A stretch of 64,000 nucleotides of DNA, taken from a bacterium. Its GTDB lineage: Bacteria > Sumerlaeota > Sumerlaeia > SLMS01. Every line of letters starts with the position of its first letter. Positions within the stretch are counted from its first letter, which is position 1. Under the pieces are notes generated by a model. It was not told the origin of the DNA. It ran no database searches and saw only the letters and a list, made by a program, of their open reading frames with translations. The position numbers were made by a program, and so were the translations under genes. Positions 7,666 to 16,394 of this stretch are shown here, piece after piece. Location of the stretch: contig WGMQ01000026.1 of assembly GCA_016125005.1 (NCBI GenBank), positions 1 through 64,000 of the forward strand, read 5' to 3'.

Positions 7666-8796
7666 TCAGAGGCGCGCTGGAGGGCGGGGGCCGCCCATGC
7701 CGCCGGGACCACCGGGTGCGCCGGGCGCTCCGGGGACGCCGCCGCCGATCTGGCGCTTCACTTCCTCAAGCTTCTTGGCGTTGAGGAAAAGCACATCGCG
7801 CGAGATCATGTTGCGGCGGTAAAGATCGACCAGGGCCTTGTCCATGGTCTGCATGCCGTACTTGGCGCCGGCGTCCATGAAGGCGGGGATCTGGTGGGTC
7901 TTGCCGTCGCGGATCATGTTGCGGATAGCGTCGGTGCCGGTGAGGATCTCGATGGCGGCAACGCGTCCGCCGCGGGGCTTGGCGAGCAGGCGCTGGCACA
8001 TGACGCCTTCGATCACGCCGGCGAGCATCTGGCGAATCTGCTCCTGCTGGTGGGGCGGGAAGACGTCGATCATACGATCCATGGTCTGCTGCACGTCGAC
8101 GGTGTGGAGGGTCGAGAAGACCAAGTGACCGGTTTCCGCCGCGGTGATGGCCATCTGAATGGTGTCGAGGTCGCGCATTTCGCCGACGAGGATCACGTCG
8201 GGGTCCTGACGCATGGCATACTTCAGGGCCGCGGCGAAGGAGGGAGTGTCCTCGTTGATCTCGCGCTGCTCCACGAGACCCATCTTGTGCGGGTGGACGT
8301 ACTCGATGGGATCTTCAGCCGTGATGATGTGGACCGGTTCCTCGGTGTTGATCTTGTCGATCATGGCGGCCAGGGTGGTGGACTTGCCGGAACCGGTGGG
8401 GCCGGTGATGAGGACGAAGCCGGTGGGGCGGCTGGTGAAGTGGTCACAGACCATCTTGGGGAGGTTGAGTTCCTCGTAGGTCTTGATGTTGTTCATGATC
8501 ATTCGGAAGGCAGCCGCCACGGTGCCGCGCTGGAAGTGCGCATTGACGCGGAAGCGGGCCACGGAACTGATCGAGAGGGAAAAGTCGAGGTCCTTGTGCT
8601 CCTCGAACTTTTGCTTCTGAATATCGGTGAGGATGCCGTAGATGAGACGCCGGGTGTCGGCGGCGGTTAGCGGCGGATGTTCGAGATTAAGGATGTTGCC
8701 GTCGACGCGGATGACGGGCGGGCGGCCCACGACGATGTGAAGATCCGAGGCGCCGTACTCGACGGTCATCCTCAGCATTTCCGTGATATCAAGCAC
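7666..8796 (-). CDS. pilT: Type IV pilus retraction ATPase PilT
   Basis: A hexameric cytoplasmic ATPase powering pilus retraction and twitching. It has Walker A GPTGSGKST, the Asp box with EDPIEYVH, Walker B DPDVILVGEMRD, a His box TGHLVFSTLHT and the PilT-specific AIRNMIRDGKTHQIP near the C-terminus. Length 376 is typical plus a tail: the last about 25 residues are Gly/Pro-rich (GGGVPGAPGAPGGPGG), which standard PilT lacks. Start is GTG with CGGAGAG upstream. No pilB, pilC or pilQ is adjacent; the pseudopilin at 17.3 kb and the GspE-N protein are the only other pilus-type genes here. Confidence 0.95.
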   Translation of the reverse strand: MLDITEMLRMTVEYGASDLHIVVGRPPVIRVDGNILNLEHPPLTAADTRRLIYGILTDIQKQKFEEHKDLDFSLSISSVARFRVNAHFQRGTVAAAFRMIMNNIKTYEELNLPKMVCDHFTSRPTGFVLITGPTGSGKSTTLAAMIDKINTEEPVHIITAEDPIEYVHPHKMGLVEQREINEDTPSFAAALKYAMRQDPDVILVGEMRDLDTIQMAITAAETGHLVFSTLHTVDVQQTMDRMIDVFPPHQQEQIRQMLAGVIEGVMCQRLLAKPRGGRVAAIEILTGTDAIRNMIRDGKTHQIPAFMDAGAKYGMQTMDKALVDLYRRNMISRDVLFLNAKKLEEVKRQIGGGVPGAPGAPGGPGGMGGPRPPARL

Positions 8797-8938
8797 AATG
8801 GCTCTCCGGGTAGGGCTTTCGGGTCCAGCAGTCTGGTTGAGTCTGAGCGGGAGAGCAGGGCGAGAGTCAACAAAATCGCGCGGAGCAGGAGGGAAGCAAG
8901 TGAAGGTGCCTCACGAGAATGGGGGAGAAGCCCCTCCG

Positions 8939-9643
8939 ATGGCGGGAATTGACGGCTGCCCCGCCGGCTGGATCGTCGCGGTGGCGCCGAGCGTGAAGCG
9001 CGGAATCGACTGGCACCTGTGCCCCACCATCAGCGACGCGGCGATGGTGACCGCGCACTGCGAGGTCGTCGCCATCGACATCCCGATCGGGCTGGAAGAC
9101 GCGGCGGAGCCGGGCGGAAGACCCTGCGACCGGGAAGCGCGAAGATTGCTGCCCGCGGGCTGGAAGAGTTCCGTCTTTGCCCCGCCGGTGCGCCCGGTGC
9201 TCGAGGCCGGAAGCTACGAGGAGGCGCTGCGCCTGAACAGGAGCTCGTCGCCGCATCAATTGGGGATATCCATCCAAGCGTGGAATATCGTCGCGAAGAT
9301 CAGGGAGGTCGACGAGTTCCTTCGTCGCACGAGGCCACATGGGTGGCACGAGACATTCCCCGAACTGGCGTTCCTTCGTCTGAATGGTGGACGGCCGCTG
9401 AAGGCGAGGAAGAAGACACCGCAGGGCCAGCGGGAGCGACGGGGCCTTCTGACACAACGGTTTGGGGCAATTCGTCCCAGCCCGGATGGTCTTTTCCCTC
9501 GCGCCGCGGTGCAGGTGGATGACCTATGGGATGCCTTGGTTTGCTGTCATGTGGCCGGAGAGATTCACCGGGGAACGGCCTCGCTCGCAGGCAATCCAGA
9601 ACGTCTGGACCGCTTCAACTTACCGATGCTCATTCGATTTTAA
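8939..9643 (+). CDS. DUF429 domain protein
   Basis: A 234-residue protein of the DUF429 family, an RNase H-like fold of unproven function. Visible family segments are GIDGCPAGWIVAV (first acidic strand), VAIDIPIGLED (second Asp), CDREARRLL, SVFAPPVRPV, HETFPELAFLRLNGG and a C-terminal QVDDLWDALVCC. I chose the ATG at 8939 because the family fold begins directly at AGIDG and a GGGGGAG lies upstream; the frame is open to 8783 over the divergent pilT 5' region. No operon partner. A nuclease role is only a family-level guess. Confidence 0.8.
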   Translation: MAGIDGCPAGWIVAVAPSVKRGIDWHLCPTISDAAMVTAHCEVVAIDIPIGLEDAAEPGGRPCDREARRLLPAGWKSSVFAPPVRPVLEAGSYEEALRLNRSSSPHQLGISIQAWNIVAKIREVDEFLRRTRPHGWHETFPELAFLRLNGGRPLKARKKTPQGQRERRGLLTQRFGAIRPSPDGLFPRAAVQVDDLWDALVCCHVAGEIHRGTASLAGNPERLDRFNLPMLIRF

Positions 9644-9653
9644 ATGCACGCGG

Positions 9654-9678
9654 TTTGCACTGATCCAATGAGTGCAAA
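9654..9678. promoter_or_regulatory. Inverted repeat upstream of the lacI-type gene
   Basis: TTTGCACT and AGTGCAAA form a perfect 8-bp inverted repeat with a 9-nt spacer in the 108-nt gap before the LacI-family gene. It has no T-tract, so it is more likely an operator or autoregulatory site than a terminator. The typical LacI-site central CG is absent, so assignment to the adjacent regulator is tentative. Confidence 0.4.
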
Positions 9679-9751
9679 AATCCCGGTTGTGTTTGCCGCC
9701 CGCCCTGTTGCACGGTCCATTTCGTAGATCATGAAAAGCGAGCTATAACGT

Positions 9752-10852
9752 ATGTCCACCTACCGGAAGCCCACCCTTCAGGATATCGCTCGGAAACTGA
9801 ACATTTCCCCGGCTTCCGTCTCGCGTGCCCTCCAGGACAACCCCCGAATCTCCCAGGCGTTGCGGGCTCAGGTCCAAAAGACCGCAGCGGAGATGGGTTA
9901 TGTGGCAAATACGGCCGCCCGGGCGCTCCGGACGAGCAAGCCCGACATGGCCGCCCTGATGGTGCCGAACCTTTCGGTTCTCCGTATCGACGGGAATCTG
10001 GACGTGCTTCAGGCGATCGACGAGGAACTGGGCCTGCAAGGGATCCGGCTTCAGGTGGCGTCGTACCACCAGCCCGCCCTCGTCCCGGCAACGATGCGCA
10101 AGGTGCTGGCTGACCCGCGTCTGGCCGGCCTCCTCTTCCTGACGAACTTCATCACGGAGCAGCTCCTGGACGTCATCTCGCGGAGCCCCTGTCCCGCAGT
10201 GCTAGTGAATGCGTTTCCCGAGCGTTCCTGGGAGAAATGGAAGGGTCTACGCACCAGCGGCACGGAGAATCTCTTCGGCGCGGAGCTGGCCACCCGCCAC
10301 TTGATCGCCAACGGCCACACGCGCATTGCAGCGCTGGTTTGCGAGCCGGGGCAGCGCGATGCGGACCTGCGGGAGGAGGGCTACCTCTCTGCGATGGAAA
10401 GCGCCGATCTTGAGGTTGAGCCCGATTTCATCGTGCGTTGCGACTTTTTCCGTGGGTTCGAGACCGGCTGCCGTGCGATTCACCGGCTGATGGCATCCTG
10501 CGGGCGCAAGCCGCCGACGGCTCTCTTTTGCAGCTCGGACGTGATCGCCGCGGGCGCGTTGCGTGGCCTTTCCGAAGTGGGAATGCGCGTCCCCGACGAC
10601 ATCGAGGTGGTGGGCTTTGGAAATCACCCCCTATCGGTTGCGATGACGCCGGCGCTGAGCACGGTCACGCACGACGGAACCTCGGTCGGGCGCGGCGCCG
10701 CTCGGCTCTTTACGAAGCTCCTCAATGGCGAGGACCCCAAGGATCCGCAATTGCTCCAGCCGGCAGAACTGATCATTCGCGCCTCCAGCCCGATCCGCAG
10801 CAACCGCATGCTGAACCTGCCGCCGCGGACGACTCCCAAGGTTACGACTTGA
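9752..10852 (+). CDS. LacI family transcriptional regulator
   Basis: A 366-residue repressor: N-terminal helix-turn-helix (PTLQDIARKLNISPASVSRAL) with hinge RALRTSKPD, then a periplasmic-binding-like effector domain (MAALMVPNLS, HTRIAALVCEPG, TALFCSSDVIAAGAL, DDIEVVGFGNHP). It likely senses a sugar or related ligand. The following pyridoxal-kinase-like gene starts within its stop codon (TTGA), so the two are translationally coupled, an odd pairing for a sugar regulator. Upstream lies an inverted repeat that may be its own operator. Confidence 0.93.
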   Translation: MSTYRKPTLQDIARKLNISPASVSRALQDNPRISQALRAQVQKTAAEMGYVANTAARALRTSKPDMAALMVPNLSVLRIDGNLDVLQAIDEELGLQGIRLQVASYHQPALVPATMRKVLADPRLAGLLFLTNFITEQLLDVISRSPCPAVLVNAFPERSWEKWKGLRTSGTENLFGAELATRHLIANGHTRIAALVCEPGQRDADLREEGYLSAMESADLEVEPDFIVRCDFFRGFETGCRAIHRLMASCGRKPPTALFCSSDVIAAGALRGLSEVGMRVPDDIEVVGFGNHPLSVAMTPALSTVTHDGTSVGRGAARLFTKLLNGEDPKDPQLLQPAELIIRASSPIRSNRMLNLPPRTTPKVTT

Positions 10853-11691
10853 GCACGGCGCCCCCTCCCCGCGTGGTGTTGTCCATCGCAAGCCGTGTCT
10901 CGAACGGCGCGGTGGGAAACAGCCTTGTGGAGGCCGCGTTCCTGCGCCTCGCCCCCGAGCAAACCCTGCTGACCATCGACACGGTAAACTGGACGGCCCC
11001 GGGGAACCATCCGCGCCGCACGGGTATCGAACTGCCGGGCGACGAACTGGCCCGCCAGTTGGCTGTCCTGACCGACGCGCGTGATCGGCTCGGAGGTGGT
11101 GCCTCGTTGGTGGTGGCGGGGTATCTTCGCACGAGCGACCAGGTGGGCGCCCTGGCGGCATTCCTCGCAGGCCCGGGCAGGAGCCGTGTCGATCTGGTGC
11201 TGGATCCGGTGCTGGGCGACCAAGGCCGTCTATACATTCCCCAGTCGACCGCAGAGGCAATCCGCGACCGCCTCGTGCCGCACGCCCGCGTGCTCCTGCC
11301 GAACGTGACGGAGGCCGCATGGCTGGTAACCGGCGATCCGAAGGCGGGCGAGACGGACTTCGCCGCGCTGGAGCCGCGCCTCAAGCGCTACGCCGAGTCG
11401 CACGGCGTGGTGCTGGTCGTGAAGAGCATTCCGCTGCCGGACGACCGCATTGGCGTTCGTCTATACAGACCCGCGGATCGCACCATCGCGTTCGAGCACC
11501 CGCGCGTTCCCATCGAATACATGGGCACGGGTGATCTTTTCGCCGGTGTGGTGGCGACGGGCCTTGCCCGCAACGAGCCGGTGGAGACGGCGGTGCGCCG
11601 CGCGACCGAGTTCGTGCCGCAGGTCCTCATGCGTGAAATGCGCGCAGCGATTGGGCTGCGCGCCCAGATTCACGCTGTCGAGCTTTCCTGA
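10849..11691 (+). CDS. Pyridoxal kinase-like (PdxY/PfkB superfamily)
   Basis: A 280-residue ribokinase-superfamily protein most like pyridoxal kinase: VVLSIASRVSNGAVGNS (PdxY QSHVVYGHAGNS), VVAGYLRTSDQV, VLDPVLGDQGRLYIP, LLPNVTEAAWL and the anion-hole/catalytic GTGDLFAGVV. It would phosphorylate pyridoxal, pyridoxamine or a relative with ATP in PLP salvage. The likely start is the TTG overlapping the lacI stop in TTGA, with AAGG upstream; a GTG at 10873 is the alternative but would cut the first strand. Two exact GTCTATAC words lie inside. Its end overlaps the convergent purF end by 22 nt. Confidence 0.75.
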   Translation: MSTAPPPRVVLSIASRVSNGAVGNSLVEAAFLRLAPEQTLLTIDTVNWTAPGNHPRRTGIELPGDELARQLAVLTDARDRLGGGASLVVAGYLRTSDQVGALAAFLAGPGRSRVDLVLDPVLGDQGRLYIPQSTAEAIRDRLVPHARVLLPNVTEAAWLVTGDPKAGETDFAALEPRLKRYAESHGVVLVVKSIPLPDDRIGVRLYRPADRTIAFEHPRVPIEYMGTGDLFAGVVATGLARNEPVETAVRRATEFVPQVLMREMRAAIGLRAQIHAVELS

Positions 11692-13130
11692 GCAGCTGGT
11701 TCCTTCGCGCCCTGCATGTGCTTGGAGCTGCGACGCGGGCGTCCGTCGACGTACTTGCCGGTGAAGCAGGTCGTGCAGTATTCCAGCGTCTTCGGCATGG
11801 CACGCATCAGGCCGTCCGTGCTGACGAAGCCGAGCGAGTCGACGTCCATCCAGCGGGCAATCTCCTCGTGCGTCATGCGATTAGCCAGCAACTGGTCCTC
11901 GTCGGGCGTGTCGATGCCGTAGAAGCAGGGGTGCTTCCACGGCGGTGCGGACACGCGGAAGTGAATCTCCGAGGCACCCGCCTCGCGGAGCAGCCGGACG
12001 ATTTTCTTCGACGTGGTGCCACGCACGATGGAGTCATCAACGACGACGACGCGCTTGTCGCGCAGGACCTCGCGCACGGGATTGTACTTCATCTTCGCGC
12101 CGAAGTCGCGCTGGGACTGGGTCGGTTGGATGAAGGTGCGGCCCACGTAGTGCGAACGCACGAGCCCAATTTCCAGCGGGATCCCGGAAGCGCTGCTGTA
12201 ACCCACGGCAGCGGCATTCGAGGAGTCCGGCACGGCGATGACCACGTCGGCCTCGACCGGATGCTCTGCGGCAAGTTCCTCGCCGAGGCGGCGACGATAC
12301 TTGTATATATTGCTTCCCTCGGAAATGCTGTCGGGGCGTGAGTAGTAGATGAGCTCGAAGACGCAGAAGGCCTCGCGCGGTGACTCGATGATCTGGGTGC
12401 GCTGGATCTCGCCGCCGCGGAAGATGATCGCCTCGCCGGGGTTGAACTCGCGGAGGTACGTCGCCCCGACGATGTCGAGCGCGCAGCTTTCGGACGCCAC
12501 GATCCACGAGTTCTCGCCAAGACTTCCCAGGCACAGCGGACGGAAACCGTGCGCGTCCTTGAAGGCATACAGCTCGTCGTCCCGCAGCATCACCATGCTG
12601 TACGCACCGTGGAGCCGCTTGAGGCTGGAGGCGAGTGACTCGGCGAAATCGTTGGAACGATTCTGCGCGAGCAGGTGGATCAGCAATTCGCTGTCCGTGG
12701 TGCTCTGGAAGATGGCGCCGTTGGCCTCAAGGGCACGCGCCAGTTCATCCGCGTTCGTCAGGTTGCCGTTGTGGGCGACTGCCATGTGACCGCCGCGATA
12801 GTTCGCCCGCAGGGGCTGGGCGTTGTACGCGGCGTTCGAGCCTGTGGTCGAATAGCGGACGTGGCCGATGGCGACCTTTCCGGCAAGAGGCGCGAGCGCC
12901 TTCTCGTTGAAGACCTCCGAGACGAGGCCCAGGCCCTTGTGGAGGTTGATCTTCTCGCCATCGTAGGTGGCGATACCGGCGCTTTCCTGGCCGCGGTGCT
13001 GCATCGCGTAGAGGGCCAGGTGGCAGAGGCGCGCCGCATCGGGGTGGTTGTAGACAGCGACCACACCGCAGCCTTCGGGGAGGCGGCGGGCGTAGTCCTC
13101 GGCAGTCAGGACGAACTGGGGGGTGCTCAT
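11670..13130 (-). CDS. purF: Amidophosphoribosyltransferase
   Basis: PurF makes 5-phosphoribosylamine from PRPP and glutamine, the first step of purine synthesis. It is 486 residues with a 20-residue propeptide ending before Cys21, the N-terminal nucleophile in CGVVAVYNHPDAARL. The glutaminase domain shows GQESAGIATYDG, GHVRYSTTG and HNGNLTN; the PRTase domain shows VVVVDDSIVRGTTS. Cys in EAFCVFELIYY, KHPCFYGID and EYCTTCF match the [4Fe-4S], propeptide-processed Bacillus-type enzyme. Start ATG chosen for the propeptide; the frame is open to 13388. Other pur genes are not adjacent. Confidence 0.96.
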   Translation of the reverse strand: MSTPQFVLTAEDYARRLPEGCGVVAVYNHPDAARLCHLALYAMQHRGQESAGIATYDGEKINLHKGLGLVSEVFNEKALAPLAGKVAIGHVRYSTTGSNAAYNAQPLRANYRGGHMAVAHNGNLTNADELARALEANGAIFQSTTDSELLIHLLAQNRSNDFAESLASSLKRLHGAYSMVMLRDDELYAFKDAHGFRPLCLGSLGENSWIVASESCALDIVGATYLREFNPGEAIIFRGGEIQRTQIIESPREAFCVFELIYYSRPDSISEGSNIYKYRRRLGEELAAEHPVEADVVIAVPDSSNAAAVGYSSASGIPLEIGLVRSHYVGRTFIQPTQSQRDFGAKMKYNPVREVLRDKRVVVVDDSIVRGTTSKKIVRLLREAGASEIHFRVSAPPWKHPCFYGIDTPDEDQLLANRMTHEEIARWMDVDSLGFVSTDGLMRAMPKTLEYCTTCFTGKYVDGRPRRSSKHMQGAKEPAAQESSTA

Positions 13131-13225
13131 GAAGCGGTCGGAATCCTTGGGAGGCGTGTCGCAAATGACGTCGAGAGAGGAGACTGCCTCGCGGAACCGG
13201 GCGGATGCAAAAGGTATCGCGCCTG

Positions 13226-13798
13226 TCACTGCGCCGTCAGTTCGCGAAGCTCCTCTGGCGTGTTGAAACCTTTGAGAAAACGGAGGCGATCCGCTTCGAT
13301 TCCAACGAAGGCACACTCGCTCTGGCGCAGGGCTTTCCGGGGAGATCGTTCGCCCGCAAGGAAGAGGGAGCGTGCCGTTGGGAGCCATTCCACCGGGTAA
13401 TAGCCGGGGAACGGGTCGAGCACCTCGCCCGATGGCAGGCGGAAGAAAGTGGGGCTTGCAGAAGCGGATCGAACGAGCGTCCGGAGCAACTCGGCAGTCA
13501 GCAGCGGTTGGTCGCAGGTAACCACCAAGTAGCCTGTCGCCATGCCGCTTTCAAGCAGCGTGAGAATTGCGCCGAGGGGACCTGCGCCCGGGTGGAGGTC
13601 CGGCAGGTGACGCAACGCGGGTCGGGCCGACGGGTCCCAGCCACGGCACTCCCCCACGATGGCGACACGGTCGCAAACCGGAGAGATCGCGTCCAGCACA
13701 TGCTCGATCATCGGGCGACCATCGCGCAGCGGGATTCCTTCCTTTGGGGAGCCCATGCGGCGACTAAGGCCCCCTGCCAGGACAGCGCCGACGATCAT
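13226..13798 (-). CDS. mobA: Molybdenum cofactor guanylyltransferase (MobA-like)
   Basis: A 190-residue nucleotidyltransferase: signature VLAGGLSRRMGSPK at the N-terminus, then VGECRGW, DLHPGAGPLGAI and VVTCDQPLL with the metal-binding Asp. MobA links GMP to molybdopterin to make the bis-MGD cofactor used by formate-dehydrogenase-type enzymes. It is the last gene of the fdhD operon and its ATG overlaps the previous stop (ATGA). It fits maturation of the molybdoenzyme encoded upstream. A related NTP transferase such as MocA cannot be fully excluded. Confidence 0.85.
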   Translation of the reverse strand: MIVGAVLAGGLSRRMGSPKEGIPLRDGRPMIEHVLDAISPVCDRVAIVGECRGWDPSARPALRHLPDLHPGAGPLGAILTLLESGMATGYLVVTCDQPLLTAELLRTLVRSASASPTFFRLPSGEVLDPFPGYYPVEWLPTARSLFLAGERSPRKALRQSECAFVGIEADRLRFLKGFNTPEELRELTAQ

Positions 13799-14172
13799 GT
13801 CGAGTGGCGCCGCGGATGAGGAAAAGTGTCCGCGTCCTCGTCGCGCTTGGCGGGGCTGCGGTGAAGGCACTCGAAGTCCTTCTCGACAAGAATCGACAGC
13901 GTGCCGCTGCTACCCAGAGCGAGGTCGGCGCGCAACGCAACCTCATCACTCACGGCCCACCGCATCAACTCGGCAGAAGGAAAGCGAATCGTGATTGCCG
14001 AGCCGTCGAGTGTTGCGGAGGCGGGTCCATCGGCACCGGTCAGTGTATAGACAAGCGCTCCTCCGCCGGGGAACTGGATCGACTCGCTTACGACGCCGGA
14101 TTCGGCCACGCGCTGGATCTCTCCCTTGGCGAGACGGAGGCGAATGCTGTTCGTGCGGGTGCGTAGCTTCAT
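13795..14172 (-). CDS. DUF7009-like small protein in molybdoenzyme operon
   Basis: A 125-residue soluble protein without signal peptide or membrane segment. It starts MKLRTRTNSIRLRLAKGEI and ends with a LSILVEKDFECLHR and DEDADTFPHP motif; I recall this pattern for the uncharacterised DUF7009 family. It overlaps the preceding molybdoenzyme gene by 4 nt and mobA by 4 nt, so it is tightly coupled to molybdenum cofactor genes. Function unknown; a maturation or chaperone accessory role is inferred only from context. Confidence 0.7.
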   Translation of the reverse strand: MKLRTRTNSIRLRLAKGEIQRVAESGVVSESIQFPGGGALVYTLTGADGPASATLDGSAITIRFPSAELMRWAVSDEVALRADLALGSSGTLSILVEKDFECLHRSPAKRDEDADTFPHPRRHST

Positions 14173-16394
14173 GGCATGGTCTCGATCCGGACGATGGCGT
14201 TGTAGTCGGGAACTCCCGCGTCGCGCTCGCGGCGATGCGGATCGATCAGGTGATTGGCCTCGGGCCAGTGAACCTGAAGATTCCCGGGGCGAATCGCTGT
14301 CGGAAAGACGTGGCCGCGGAAGCGACCGCGTTCGTTGGCCAGTTCGATCTCCTGGCCTGCGCGCAGACCAAGCCGCGCTGCATCGGCTTCGCTGATGAGG
14401 ATCGCGCCGCGACCCGCCCCGTTGAGTGCGTCGACCTGCTCATGGATGAGGCTGTTGAATTGCTTGCCGCGGCGCGTCGAGAGAAGGAACGCGCCTTCGG
14501 GAATCTCACGGGACTCAGGAAGCACCAACTGGAAATGGGCTTTGCCGTCATGCGTGGGGAAGTTCCAGCCCTCGCACAGGTGGCGGCCGCCGTACTGGAA
14601 CTGATCGCCCTTGGCCTTCAGCTTTTCGATGCCGCGGTACATGGGAACGACGCGGGCGATCTCCTCGCGAACTTCGGCGGTCCCTCGCCACATGAAGGCC
14701 TCCGCCCGGGACGGGTTCACGAGGGCGGCAAGCTGCGCGAAGAACTCCCACTCGGGACGTGCCTCGTCTATACGCGGTCCGGGAACCTCGGGACTGAAGA
14801 TGATGCGGCGTTCGGTGCTGGTTTGCGTCACACCGCCCGGGATTTCGTAACGCGTCGCGGCGGGGAGGAGCAGCACTTCCTCCGCAGGGTCGACCAGCAT
14901 CTGGTTGGTCAGCACGATGTCCATGTGGACACGAAGCGGCACGCGGGCGAGGGCTGCCTCGACGCGGGCTGGATCGGGGAGCGTCTCAAGGAAATTGCCG
15001 CCCGCGGAAAACAGGAGATCCAGCTCGCCATCGTGTGCCGCGTCGATCATCTCGGGCGCGGTCAGGCCGGGCTCCGTCGGCACCGTGAAGCCCCACTGCT
15101 GCGACAAAACTTCGGCGTTCGCCGCGGTCACGGACTTTCCGCCGGGAAATGCCGTGGCATAACATCCCATCTCGGCGCCGCCCTGCACGCCACTGTGGCC
15201 TCGAATGGGCATGGCGCCGCATCCTTCGCGACCGACGAATCCGCGTGAGAGCACGAGGTTCAGGATCGCGCGCACCTGATCGGCGCCACGTTCGTGCTGG
15301 GTGATGCCCATGCTCCAGACGAAGACGGCCTTGTTGGCCCCGCCGATCATGCGGGCCAGTTCCTCCATCTCCGCCTGGGTGGAGCCTGACTGCTGCTCAA
15401 GGGTCGCCCATGTCTCGCGGGCGAGTGCCTCCCTCAACTCGGCAAAGCCCGTTGTATAGACATCTATAAATCTATCATCGCAAAGCCCACCTTCCACGAG
15501 TGCCTTCATGACACCGGTGAGGAAAGCGAGGTCGCCACCGGTATTCACCAGGAAGAAACGGTCGGTGAGGCGGGTGCCGAACAACGCGCTCTCCGGCAGC
15601 GAGGGGATCCAGTAATTCTCCATGCCGGGCTCGCGGCAGGTGTTCACGCTGACGACCTTGGCATTCGCCTTCTTGGCGAAGTGCAGGTACTTCGTCGCGA
15701 CCGGCTGGTTGTTGGCGACGTTCGATCCGATGAAGACGATCAGGTCGCTGGCGATCCAGTCCGCATAGGAGCAGGTGGTGGCGGCCACGCCGAGTGCGTC
15801 CTTGAGCGCAGACGTGCTCGGGGAATGGCAGATGCGCGCCGCATTGTCGATGTTGTTGGAGCCAAAGCTGCGCACGGCCTTCTGCGCCGCATAGTACGAT
15901 TCATTCGGCATCCCGCGGCTTGTCATGAAGAAAGCGATGCGCTCGGGTCCGGCGCTGCGAATGCGTGCGGCGATGGACTCGAGAGCCTCCTGCCAACTGA
16001 TGCGGGTAAATCCCGGCTCGCCACGGCGTCGGCGCATGGGCGCGGGAATCCGCCCGAGGTTTCGTAGTACGTCGTTCCGCTTGCCGCGCAGCGCCGACAC
16101 GTCGCCCAGAACCTTCGCGTCCAAGGCGCCCATCGTGTTCAGCCGCAGTAGCCGGAGCCGGATGTTGCAGAGGTGGATTCCGTCGAGCGTCCAGTCGTGC
16201 ATCCCGGAGGTCCCGAGCGCGCAGCCGTCGCAGACCCCCTCGTTCAGGATGCGCCACGCATAGGCAAGGTTGTCGCGATTCTCGCCGAGGGCGCGGAAGA
16301 GTTCCTTGAAATTGTTAGGGTGCTGATGGCCGAGGCCGAAGGGCATCAGGCTCGACCAGTTTCTGGGGGTCCATCGCTTGCGAATCTTGCTCAT
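14169..16394 (-). CDS. FdhF/YdeP-family molybdopterin oxidoreductase
   Basis: A 741-residue bis-MGD enzyme of the YdeP/FdhF-like group. The N-terminal region has CDGCALGTSGMHDWTLDG with a later Cys, a likely Fe-S site. The molybdenum ligand position reads ARICHSPSTSAL, so it is a Cys form and not selenocysteine. Other family blocks: FIGSNVANNQPVATKY, VFVWSMGITQHERG, MPIRGHSGVQGGAEMG, GGNFLETLPD and a C-terminal molydopterin-binding domain with TRRGKQFNS. The true substrate of YdeP-type enzymes is not established. Its start overlaps fdhD by 4 nt (ATGA), which fits obligate co-expression with its sulfurtransferase. Confidence 0.92.
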   Translation of the reverse strand: MSKIRKRWTPRNWSSLMPFGLGHQHPNNFKELFRALGENRDNLAYAWRILNEGVCDGCALGTSGMHDWTLDGIHLCNIRLRLLRLNTMGALDAKVLGDVSALRGKRNDVLRNLGRIPAPMRRRRGEPGFTRISWQEALESIAARIRSAGPERIAFFMTSRGMPNESYYAAQKAVRSFGSNNIDNAARICHSPSTSALKDALGVAATTCSYADWIASDLIVFIGSNVANNQPVATKYLHFAKKANAKVVSVNTCREPGMENYWIPSLPESALFGTRLTDRFFLVNTGGDLAFLTGVMKALVEGGLCDDRFIDVYTTGFAELREALARETWATLEQQSGSTQAEMEELARMIGGANKAVFVWSMGITQHERGADQVRAILNLVLSRGFVGREGCGAMPIRGHSGVQGGAEMGCYATAFPGGKSVTAANAEVLSQQWGFTVPTEPGLTAPEMIDAAHDGELDLLFSAGGNFLETLPDPARVEAALARVPLRVHMDIVLTNQMLVDPAEEVLLLPAATRYEIPGGVTQTSTERRIIFSPEVPGPRIDEARPEWEFFAQLAALVNPSRAEAFMWRGTAEVREEIARVVPMYRGIEKLKAKGDQFQYGGRHLCEGWNFPTHDGKAHFQLVLPESREIPEGAFLLSTRRGKQFNSLIHEQVDALNGAGRGAILISEADAARLGLRAGQEIELANERGRFRGHVFPTAIRPGNLQVHWPEANHLIDPHRRERDAGVPDYNAIVRIETMP

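Noticed and set aside
15454-15474. GTATAGAC next to further CTATA repeats as a short tandem array
   Set aside because: Only one exact word; the flanking CTATA steps are codons of the molybdoenzyme, and no regular spacing or array exists. No CRISPR repeat is visible anywhere.
14169-16394. Selenocysteine at the molybdenum ligand of the FdhF-like enzyme
   Set aside because: The position is encoded as Cys in ARICHSPS with no in-frame TGA, so no SECIS is expected.
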